DNA of 64,000 bases, from NCBI GenBank assembly GCA_963169105.1, contig OY720639.1:50821848-50885847 (forward strand), written 5' to 3'. This document shows positions 11,001 to 23,000 of the stretch, one piece after another. This stretch comes from Ceriagrion tenellum. Lineage: Eukaryota; Arthropoda; Insecta; Odonata; Coenagrionidae. Under the pieces are notes generated by a model, which was not told the origin of the DNA, did not search any database, and saw only the letters and a list, made by a program, of their open reading frames with translations. The position numbers and the translations under genes are program-made. The first letter of the stretch is position 1. Each line of letters begins with the position of its first letter.

Positions 11001-14000
11001 AAAAAAACTTAGATACAGAATAAATATTCATGAAGCAAAATGTTGAAAGGAAAGAGTGGAATTTCTCTCATTATCGTGAAAAAGCTCACTATAATAAAAA
11101 AACTGCAATAAGATAGACATCAAACGGAGTCAAGGTTTGAAATTCAGTCACACAATTTTGTGCTAAATGCTAATACTATAATACTATATCCCATGCTTGT
11201 GTCTCCAAAGTCACTTAAATACTGTGGTGATGTGCATAAAAAATTTCCATTTTACCCAGAAAAACAGCAAAAGCCTGCAACTTCGTGAAACAAATGCTTG
11301 GAAAGATTTTGATATATCACATTGAAAAATTACTCAGAATGCATAAGGATACATAAAAAACATTCACTTGTGTTCACTTTATTATCTTTCTTTGTTCCAA
11401 ACTGAGAATGTGATAGACTTTCCTGTAAAAAAATTTCTGTTCAGTTTTCTTGTTTTTTTTTTAAATGTAAAATAATTAGAATTCATAATAAGGAAAAACC
11501 TAGAAGAACTCATGGGTTCATAAGCTTACACAAAAATGGATTTGAATTTGTTTTTAAATATGTAACTATTTATTTATGTGTTGATAATGATAAGGAACTG
11601 GGAAATGTAGTTGACAAAAAGCAGGATTTGGATTCCAGATGCGGTATTAGATTCAATAAAAACAGGAAATTTGAACAATGGATTCAGACTCAGAAAATTC
11701 TGGATTCGACCCATCACTTCATAACAGCAAATGTAATTGATTATTTAGAATCATTAGCCAGATAAGACATTTTCCATACTTTATATAGAGGGACAAAAAG
11801 GTATGAAGACATAAAAAAGTCAGAGATAACAATAATATTACAATGTCATGCAAAAAGTAAAGGAAGGAATAACATCTTAAGAAATTAGTAGGAATCACAC
11901 TTTTTCCACACCAATAATATGCTTTAAACAATGAAAATGTTAACACATTGAGTCTTTACTACATAATGAGTCACCTAACTCACAATGGCTTAGTAAGTAC
12001 ACATACATATAGTAAAAATTATTTTTTTTCTTAGTTCTAAGAAAAGAGTAATAGCCAGTTATTTCTAACATGAATACTAAAAGATTTACCTTGCTCTGTT
12101 TACTTGTCTCTGTTTCTCCTTCTCCTGAGCTTGCTGCTCCAATACATATGGATCCACCACAAGGCGTTTTACAACCAACCACACAACTACAGGAGCCACA
12201 GTGGCATAGAATACAGGACTTGCAGCTACATCCTCACTCAAGTGTATAGGAAAACTGTAAGTTTGGCTGGCACGAGTAAGCCTAAATAAAAATAATATAT
12301 GATATACGTTAAATTTAGATCTGAATATTACCCCATGATTAATGGCATATGGTATGAGGCAATGAGAGGGGTTCAGGTGTAAACATAGGGAAGAAATCAG
12401 CTTTCACTGAAAATTAATCGAATTAGGTATTTTCAACATACATATTTCAATCTTTTCATATTCTGATTCTGTAACTTAAACTTATTGTATTGGTTAACAT
12501 TTTTTTCACCAAATTGCGTTACTTTAGCTTCTAAGAGGTAAAGAAAGTTGAAGGTTATAAATGCTCCCGAGCACATTCCGGAAACAACCGAATGATTTGT
12601 GACGTCATTTTCACTGTTTCTATGCCGACCCAAATGTTTTCTCATGCTTACGGTGGAATTAAGTGCAATAAAATTCCTCTTGGATATTTTTCTGTGATTT
12701 GGTGTGCCTTTACAATGAGATCTAAGGAATATAGATGGTGTTTTGTGCCACAATGTTCAAATACATCGGTAAAAACACCAAACAAGAAATTTATTCAGCT
12801 TCCAAACGATGAAAGAAGAAAGAAAATATAGTTTCAAGGGGCACACCGGGATTTTGTCCTCAGCAAAACAAATCTCTACTGTTGTGAAGACCATTTTAAT
12901 GTATGTACCAAGTTATGACGAACATTGTGATTACATGTAATTAAATAAATCTTTTTATGTACAATCGTACATATATTCAGATCTGCAGATCGTACATCGT
13001 ACAAATATGCAAATGAATTCAATATAGTTACCAGAAGACTCGAAAAATTTCAAGAATGTGTCGATGATTGGTAGTCCGACTAAATTAAAACCTGAAGCCT
13101 CGATATAAATTTGCACGAAGTTTGCTTTACCGCTCACTTTGTGTTCTCGGCACATTTTGCAATGACTGTGAACAATGATCCTTCTCCCTTCACCAGGACG
13201 TAGCCTATAGTAATATCGCCCTAACTCTCACGAGGAGCTCTATTAAATTTAAAAAAATCTTCAAATTAACCTTGAATATCCATTAATGGAGTTAAATATC
13301 CATTCATTGGCAGTTCAATGGCAGAGAATACACTTAGAAACCTCCTCTGCAGGTAATCTCTGATTAAAGCCTTAGGTGAGCAACATGACACGAAAATTTA
13401 AGATTAATCAAGTCAAAAGTTATTTCGACTGTTTATTTAGATTTAATGCTACTGTTGATAATTCTGATGAACGAATCCAGATGTACGATTTATAAACGAG
13501 GGATGAATATACCATGATTTTAACTTAAAATACGGAGGTAAAGTAATACAAATCAATGAGAGACATCAGTACATCATTCATAACAGTGTAAAATGAAAAA
13601 ACCTTCAAATGTCGGCAAGAATTCGGACAAAATTTGGTTTATTTACATAACTCGAAGTTCTCTGCTAAAGTTACGGGAAAGTTTCACGTGCTCATGGCTA
13701 CAAAGCAAACCTACCTAAATTAAGGATGATATTAGGTGAAGTGATATGCACCAAAAATAATAAACAACATAAAATGAAGTCTTAACAGACTAATTATGTA
13801 CTTAAATTTTATGAACTCCACGAATTTCAGCAGCATAAAATCGGTCGTCATCCTTCATAAAAGCACTACCACAAACATACCTACTTAGTGTAAATTATCT
13901 GAGTAAAGCCACTGTACACCATATTGGTCGTTTGCCATAAAATCTTCTTAAAATACGGTCTCTTCTACTGTTCTACCCTACTCTCTTTGCTTTTGCCTCT

Positions 14001-17000
14001 CGCTCTGCGAAAATGACGTCACACTAATCAGATTTCGTTTCACTGTCACATGAAAAAATACAAAATTTCGACTGTTTTCATCTTTAATATCTCTGTAAAT
14101 ATTGAATAAATTTCATAAATATTTTCACTTCATACGTTTGTAGAAGTAAAAGTAATGTATTAAGATCTGTATTCCTACAATTAAAATTTTGGAAAATACC
14201 CAATTATGCCTGAATCAATAAATATGCAAACAGGCATGTGAACAACAAGTTGTTTCCACAGCATTATGCATTTCTACCAACCCTTGGCATAGACTACAAC
14301 ACAGTGTGGTCAATCACTAATTGTGCCAATAATTCTAATGAAACAATGAAGATTTTCTTTCTTTCCAACAAGAATCACTTTCAATTAACCACTCAAACAT
14401 TAAAACTGTTATCAAACATATGTACTGTATTCAAGGACAATACAGAAAAAACAGTAAAAACTGTCATAATTTGATTTCTGCATATACTGCAAAGAAATAC
14501 CATGAAATCTGCCTCCATAGCCACCTACCTCTGTAAGCAGCTTTTTTTGGGAATCACATGAATTTCCCACATATATTGTAAATTTACCCTCAAGTGGTCA
14601 CCTCCCTAAAGGGTCAATGGTCACCCAATTGGAAGCAAAATCTCCAGCACTTACAGACGCTTAGCTTGTCCCGGTGATGATGCAACCCACAACACCGTCA
14701 TGCTAGGAACCTCTACAACTCGGACCCCCCCCATTTTTGGCCCTGTCAACCGTTATGCATAGAACATGCTGGGCTTACTAGTAAGTAAGCGTTAAGGAAC
14801 CATAACATAGAGGTCAACTTTCTAAGTTTTCCAATAACACTCAGAAAGTTCACTAAGTCACCAACAAATTGGAAAGTAGGGTCAATCCATGTGAAGTCAT
14901 CCTAGCATGATGCTTAATATTTTTGATAAGCCAGACGCTTTGATAATTCACTTAAATCAATGAAAAATAATGGTTCATTTCTAACTAAATACAATGCTTT
15001 TTTAATTATCTTAAAAAAAGTGCACAAATGTATAGTTACACATCATTAATGGTGATATTTGAATTCTTGGCTATGCTCCACCTGATGGAGAGATCCATAC
15101 TACTATATGTACCATTCTGAATATATGATAAAGTGTAGTAGTGTCTATATGACAGATATAGTTTTTAAAACTTTATTTCAGAGTGTTTAAATTAAAATGT
15201 GTTTCAAAATTAAAAGAACCTACAAAGAAAAACTAAATAATAGTAAATAAAAATTTGATATATGGAACTGCAGTCCAATACAATATTAGATATTGCAAAT
15301 GCTAACTTGGATGTGTGTTGCTCACTTCACTACACACTAGTGATGTGCCATTTCAGAACGATTCATTCCTTGGGAACAAAGCAACAGAGGGACTGAGATG
15401 AAACGAATCCGGGTGTGATAATTTTCTCATCCCAAAGGAACAAGAAAACAAGGACCAAAATGACGAGATGACTCAAAGGAACAAGAGGACTCAACAATGT
15501 CTCAGGGAAGAAAAGACAAAACCAGGAAGTCCAGGATGCAATGAGGTATGAGCAAATGAATTTTATCAAGCAACGAAATGTAGAAAAGTAAATGCTAACA
15601 GAACAAATATTGGTTTGGTAAAATTGAGCAGATCAAATATTGATTTGGGCTGAAGGCTTAAATATACCCTACTATATGGATTGTTAATTGGTTAAGTAAC
15701 CAAAATTTAGGAAAAAAGCAACAAATAACTCTAGTATTAACCAGGAAATTCCAAATAGAGCACAATTATTTTATTCAAATCACTAGAAGATTTGAAGTTT
15801 TACCATTGATATTTGCAATCTTAAGGTTCTATTTAGCATTTCAATTGATTATCTGCCCATTTATCTTCCTACCTTTAATTGATAGCTCTTTTGGGAAGAA
15901 GTTAGTAGAAACTTGAAATTACACAGGTCGGTGGGACTGGAAAAATCAGCACTTCATAATATCGAATATCGTACGAACGAGTATATTTCAAGAGCATTCC
16001 AATCAAGCTTTTTTTTGTGTATCCTTAAATTACAATGTACTGTCACGACATACTCGCCTGATTTACGAAGCTATAATTTATGAAAGTTTATTTAAATTTG
16101 TATTCATGCCAACAGGGTGCATAAAATTGAACACAAATAACTTGTTGGAGGTTGATGCTTCCAGTTTTCGAGACTTCCGTCCTGTCATTCCATCTTTTCC
16201 ATACAGAAATCCCGATAATTGGAAGAATCGACCTCCATCCATGCCCCGTGGCAATCTAAATGTAAATAACTAACTTTTCGTGATTTTCAATGAGTAAGAG
16301 ATTAGGTAATTAAGCGTCTTTGCAAAATTTTCGCACAGTTTGGACTATGCCTATGAAGCTTCATAGCACATTTTTCTATGTCATTTCTTAACCAGAGAAC
16401 TCATAAGTCTGGCATGAGGGATGTATTACGATACCAGTAATATTGATTAATGCATACACCAAAGAAGTGAGAAACTTGCGCGATCGTTTACACCAGATAT
16501 AGAAATTAAGATGAATATATTTTCGTTACAAGAAGATCATATGCTCCGTGCCAAGCATAATATATGTACCTATATTAAGCTAACAAGGAGACATTGTGTA
16601 ACAGTCTGTACTGCCCACTCTGGGTATTGCAGTGAACAAATGAAACACAAGCAGTTAACTTCAAACAAAATAAAAATTCTCACATCCCTGATAACTTTGG
16701 AATAGCTTCAAAATCAAATGAAACTCATTTTTGTCGATTAAACAATGTTATATCATGCCATTGTTGATTCTAAGTACCTTTTCTGAGAATCATGCTTCTT
16801 ACTCCTAGGTCCTCTCCCACAACGTCAGTGCCAACAGATGTAGGCTTGGGAGCTTTATTTATTTATTTTTACTACCTCAAATACAGCACAATTGGCTAAT
16901 TTAAATCAGGTAAACAACAACAACAGCAGACAAACACAGACACCTATACCCTGAGAGGTGTCAATTCCACCCAGTCGGGACTCAGACCCAAGATCCTCGG

Positions 17001-20000
17001 TTGGGCAGTCCCCATAGACCCCCTAGCCAGCTAGACCAGCTAATTAGGAACTATGCATTGCTGTTATAGGGACGAACATCCCCATGGCTATTTGAGCCTA
17101 TATACGTAACTACCTCGGTCCGATGTGTTGATGTGGAAATAGGCATTGATGAGTGCTGGATTATACACATACTTCAATTAATGAATTTACAATGGTTTAT
17201 TCAGATTTTCAACCAAGACATCATACATAGATAACGTAAAGTTGTTAAACACTCTGCTGTAAAAATCTTGAGTTTTTAAATATAATATTTCAACAACTTT
17301 GATTACTACATGCAAAACATTCAGCTGCGATCATCTTGTACCAGCAGGTTACAGAGTGTTTCTTCTGTAAATATCCCTATAATTATCACCGTTCATGTTT
17401 GCTGATGAGCTCCACTCAGCACCTGATTCCTTATTTTAATTTCTTCATTATTTTTTGTCATTAAATTTACTCAGAATTATTTGTTTAAAATTTTTTTTTA
17501 CTTTTTTCAATGCGTTTCCTTTTATCATTTTTATTTGAAGTCTTTTTCAACTTTTATACTCATATCCAAACTTCATAATGTATTGACTTATCCATTAAAT
17601 AGCCACAGAAGCTGAAATCTTGGGATCAATGTAAGAGGAGGTATTAGCTGTGCATGGTTTCACACAAAGCACTCACGGAAGCTAAAATAATTTCCTGTCT
17701 TTACTTGAAATCCTAACATACTAGTGAACTCCCAGACAATCAGGAAAATCCAAAAAATTGAGCAACATGCCTGGTTGATTGAAAAAGGATAGACATAGTA
17801 GTTGATCCAGATTTATAAAAAGCAAGCATTGAAGTGCTACACTTTTCACTTACACTGGAAACACTACCTTTCTTTAATCATATTAATATATGTAATACTA
17901 ATAGCATTACCCAACCGAACTATTCAGTTGTCGCATTGCCCACTTAAGCAATTTTTGCGATGCTGATAAACATTACCAGTACAAGATAAAATTACCCTCA
18001 CTTACTTGATCTTCAATGTTACTCCGTTAGGAACACCGAATGAAACAGCTGCAGATAAAGAACTATGCTTGGATACCTTTTTCTCCACACCATACTCTAG
18101 GACAGCACCAAACGTTCCAGCCCTGAGGAAAAGAACGCAGGTTAAACTTCAGGGGTATCATTAGCTTACTGTGACCCATTTGAAGATGATAAACCCTTTC
18201 ATAATCAGTTAATTTTGATTTCATAGGCAGAAAAACTAGCATAAATATTAGTTTAGGGTTTGATCCTTTTTTAGCTATTAAAGGAGAAAACAGTACAGTA
18301 CATTTTGATGTCCCAACACATGAATAGCTGAACATTTAACTACCTTCATTTCAGAAACTCGCACCGTCAAATTAGAGTAATCCAAGCACCTCATTAATAG
18401 ACAAACATCTTTTGCAACTGCTTCTAAACCAAAAGTTTCAAGACAAAACAGTTCTGTAAAACACCCAGTTGAGAATAACACTAATAGCTCTTCTAATTCT
18501 ACCAGCCATCATGGGCTGACAGGTAAGTGCCGGCTAATGCCAACTGGTAACTGCCTGAAACAAATGGGCTCATTTATAATTTTTTAAAATAATTTCAATT
18601 TGATGTACTCAACTTATGATTTATTTTCATACATGTATTTCATCCAATTTTCATTTTTAAGCTCACAAATTAAGCTAGAAGTTTCCCGCCACAACGTTGC
18701 ACCAAAAACATACCATCACCAAGTTTTTACATTATAGCTCTGCTTAAGATCCCTGTTGTGGAAGTACTGTAGGGATCAGCATGCTTTGAGATGTTTTCTG
18801 TGAATGGTATAGCTCATTAAACAAAGAATTATAAATGGTGTATTGCTCCCCTGTGAAACAATACATAGATGAATGCCCGAGATGAGGTTTTTGTTTATGC
18901 CCCAATGTACAAAAGAAAAAGGTAAGCAAAGACAGATGCTTTCCGCCAAGATGAACATTGAAGAAAAATCACTGCCAAAACAGTTTGTTTGTCAGAAGAC
19001 CATTTCACAGTTTACAACCCCAGAAAATGTAATAAAATCCAGAATTCGGCTCATTGAGGATAACTTATTACCTATGCAAGTGCTCAGTTTTTCATGAAAT
19101 AGGAATATTTTTCTCATCACTGTTAGAAATAATTGTGCAACTTATTCAAGAACGTATGGTATTCAGACTCCTTTAGTAAGACTTGACGCTTTTTCGACAG
19201 AATAAAGTTAAATGCAACTTCCTCCACAGTTTTGTAGATGATAGGGGCAACTATTTGCGCTTTAAAATGATGACGAGGTTTATGATAATGATAGAAAACA
19301 TTCCTCAATTATTCAATTGCCAACTTCAAAAACCAGCCTTTTCTGAAGGAAAAGATCATGATTCTATTAAGGCTGATGGTAGGAAAATCATTGCAAAGGT
19401 AATATTCAGTGAAAAAGAAATGGTCACACAGGATGTCTAGTGACAGTTCTTAAAGACATTATTCCAAAGTGGTGGTGGCATTGAGCTAGGTTATCAAATT
19501 CACTTTGGTGCTCATCTGGCAATGCTTATTTTCTCTTTCTTGCATGTCTCCATTATTGTTTAGGCTCCAGCAGTTCATCTTTTTCTCTTGATTAGGTGTT
19601 TTGTCAGATAATTTTTTTAGGAACATTAGCATAAAGTTAGGAAACTACACATACTATAACAAAAAATAAGTCAAAAACTCTACATCATAGCAATTTCAAA
19701 AACTAACATTTACATCCAATATAATAATAATTATTACTATTATTCCATCGGTAATTGCCTCCTTCAATCACTACAAATTAAATAAAATAATAAACATGTG
19801 CCCTGGATGAATAAAATGCACCCGTGTGAGATTTGAACCCGTAACCTTCATTTTGGTATGCTAGAAGGCTACCCTACTGCCAAAGCAGATGGTCATGATG
19901 CAGCCATCAAAGATTATTTGAGTTTCAGTCCAAAGTTAATGTAGGACAACATAAGAAATAGTTGAAACTTTTGACCCGGGACCAAAAGGAATACCTTATT

Positions 20001-23000
20001 TTGAACTGCAAAAAGTTTTCAAGCATTCCACCCAAGAGATCTGAACATTAGAGTAAACTACACAGAGAAACCCCATTTTATGACCACTCCTATCAAGCGA
20101 CCACCACTCTAAACGACCAGTTTTTCCTGAAATTGATTGGAATGCACATATGTAATTTAGTTATTACCTCTATTCGATGTCAAGTTATTTCAGCCAGAGC
20201 AAAACATGGAAGTATCATAAAACACCAAACACACGACATCCACACAAGGTTTCTAAATAAAATATTTACTTACCGTACTGCACCTCTGACTTTTATTTCC
20301 TGAGGCACTGAGATTTTGTGGGAATATGATATGGATGCAAATGAATGTGGAATTCCAAACTGGATTGAAAAAGTTAGGTGTGATTCTTTGGTTTGCCTGA
20401 CAACTGTGGTGGCCAGCGAGCTCTGTTGCCCCATTCTCCATGTCATGTAGCCCATGGTCTGTTGGTCCAGTTGAGTCCCAAGAGCTGCTCATGCACAAAA
20501 AGATTGAAATTGTAACCAATGAATAAATTGAAATAATAATAACATGAATAAATTAAAATTGTATAAATAGATGAGTTTCTGATTTAATACCAACATAATC
20601 ATTTGTACACTCCACTATTGGCATTTATATCTTAACCAAAACTTCTCTCTATAGTAAAAAAGTAGAAACTTCTTTTGAATTACCACATATCTTTCAGCAT
20701 TAGTTGACTAAGTAGTACTAGAAGTCTCTCCTTCACCTAAAAAATTACTAAACTTCATGTTTCAAGAGTTAGTTAAAATGAAAAAAAAGTGCTTTATCTC
20801 CTTCTTTTGAGATTAATAAAAAGCAAACCATTTAATGTAGAAGGATGAATATTGTAACAAAGAGCAATAAACAGAAACATAGGCTATTCCTAGATGAGGT
20901 GTTTAAATGCCAAGTAATCAGTCATGTGTACGTCTAAAACTGGTCTTCGAAGCAATTGTCAGCTTTATGATTACATGAGGCAGTTACATCATTGTCCTAG
21001 TTTGTGAAGTTATACCCAAATTTTTTACAACCACAGCAAAACAACCAACAAAATATCACATGTATGAATCAGCCTGTACATATAAGGTTTTATGGTTTCA
21101 GTGTTGCCAGCAGAAAATCAGGAAATTGTAGTGTTTTTTTACAGGCTATGTGAAATTGGTACATAAAATACAATGAGCCTTGTGCAAGGGATTAACGCTG
21201 CGAAGCAGAAATTTATCTGTATTTGGCATAGGGAGGTCCTTCTACAATACTTAGATCTGAAATCTAATGCACTGCTCAGTGACTAATCTCAATGAATTTC
21301 GTGAAATATAGAAACACATGACTTTCGCATGACTTTATGGAAATATTGACCCCACAGGTCACCTTACTTATTTGCTCAACCATGAGTCAATGGTAGGTTT
21401 CTAGAAAATGTTTGTATGATGTAGATGTTTGAATAGATCTTTGTTAAAGATTGAATAGATGTTTGAGATTTGAAATAGATGCTTGTTAAAGATAAAAATC
21501 ATGACTTACAATAAAATATTTTGAGTAGTCCATTTCCATTTGACCATTCCTTTCGTACATTCTTTAAAAGGCATTCAAAATTCAAAGATAAACTCAGCAA
21601 GTAATTATAATTAAATGTGAATGCAGCATTCATTACAAGCAGATCTTATCAGTTGGACTTGTCCCATTAATCAATAAGTAAATTGGATATGTACAGTCTC
21701 CCCCAAAAAAATAATACCACCACAAGGCCAAAAAATTAGTCCAAAATTGACGTTGATATGACAATGCCAAACCACATCCACTTGCACAGTAAAGCAAAAA
21801 AACACACGGAATGGAAAAGGAAGCTTCTTTGGAACTAATTTGGCCAGAGAGAACCCCCAATGAAAAATTGTTGATAATTGGGGTTGCAATTGTCACTTGT
21901 TTCACTATTAAGAGCAAAAAACTTTTAATGGGCATAAGAGTCCCTGAACACGATGTTACAATTTTATAGCCATCTTCAAATTAAATTTCTACAACTCAAA
22001 GGCATTTTTCAGCACTCAAGGAATTTCAAATTATTTCAGATTGATATAATTTCAAAATAACAGCTAAAATGGACTAATGTAAATTAACTCACAAGTCATA
22101 AATGCTGGTCGAATTCCTCTTCTCCCCATTTGAAGGCTCCCATTTACATTAAGAAATGTGTGCTTAGTAAGAACACGAGACGTTCGAACTCCAATCAATG
22201 GACCATTTCCAGCACTCACTTCACCCTCTACCCACCCCCTGTTTGGAAGAAGTCGACGCACAGAGGCTGTCACTGAGCCACCACCCACCCCATTGTGCGT
22301 AGAAAGCTGTCCAGAAAGACAAAGGGTATCTCGAACGGTGAGAGGAGCCTCAATAGACTGTGATAATGTCATTCCACTCACTTCAACTGTTGGTAAGGAG
22401 AATCCTGAATCTCCAGCAGGATCACCACTACATTGACATAAAGAAAGTCACCATAACAACTATTAATAATACATTTAAGCAGCAGAAAAAATAAGCCATG
22501 AAAATTCAATGAAAATATAACAATTCTTATACTATAGCATAGGAACAGTCATTTAAAATTTTCTGAAAACAACTCACTAAATCTTAAAAGTAATTTATTC
22601 TGGCATGTATTAAAGAGTTAACCAGGAATCAACTCCATACATTTGAAATACCATCATTAGCCTGAGAAAAATAGCCTTAGGGCAATAAAGAAGATTGGCT
22701 TTAAAAATTTAAGGATAGTAGTGAAATAGCCCAAAACAGTTAAGTTCACAAATTGATGGACAACCTCATTACTAAGGTTTTTCCACAACTCAGATAAAAA
22801 GTTGAGACAGCACATCAAAGAAGGAGCTGTACCACACGAAGGGTGAAATAGAGTAAGGCAATGCGATTGTTGAAACCAAATAACCAAAAATGCAGGATTT
22901 AGGACAGTTGCTACCTTGCTCCCTCCTTAGTCATTAGACCAAAGCCATCTGAAAAATGATATCATAGTTAGAACATCATCAATAATTACAAGGTGTTTTA

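Larger units (their letters stand above)
8584..12089. other. DNAJC11 intron 8 contents
   Basis: This intron carries an inverted pair of related repeats (8706-8945 and 9440-9650) and a 1.3-kb hAT-type element (10405-11719). The rest is AT-rich with no exon-like sequence. A sequence ACAGGGTGTTTTAGACC at about 9321 resembles a mariner-type end, but no partner end was found. Confidence 0.5.
12282..18005. other. DNAJC11 intron 7 contents
   Basis: This 5.7-kb intron contains the THAP-bearing candidate element (12581-14040), a Tigger-like MITE fragment (14495-14640), a possible hAT end (TAGTGATGTGCCATTTC at about 15345, no partner found) and a tRNA-like SINE fragment (16940-17050). I see no host exon of another gene. 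Confidence 0.5.
18123..20273. other. DNAJC11 intron 6 contents
   Basis: It contains a weak THAP-like remnant (18873-19097) and a SINE fragment (19808-19905). Around 20060-20125 the words GACCACTCC...AAGCGACCACC resemble the MITE family at 34288. No host exon is seen. Confidence 0.45.

Noticed and set aside
15345..15570. hAT element starting TAGTGATGTGCCATTTC
   Set aside because: No right terminus or target duplication could be located; noted only as a possible end.
22158..22436. 92-codon plus-strand open frame
   Set aside because: It is the antisense shadow of DNAJC11 exon 5.
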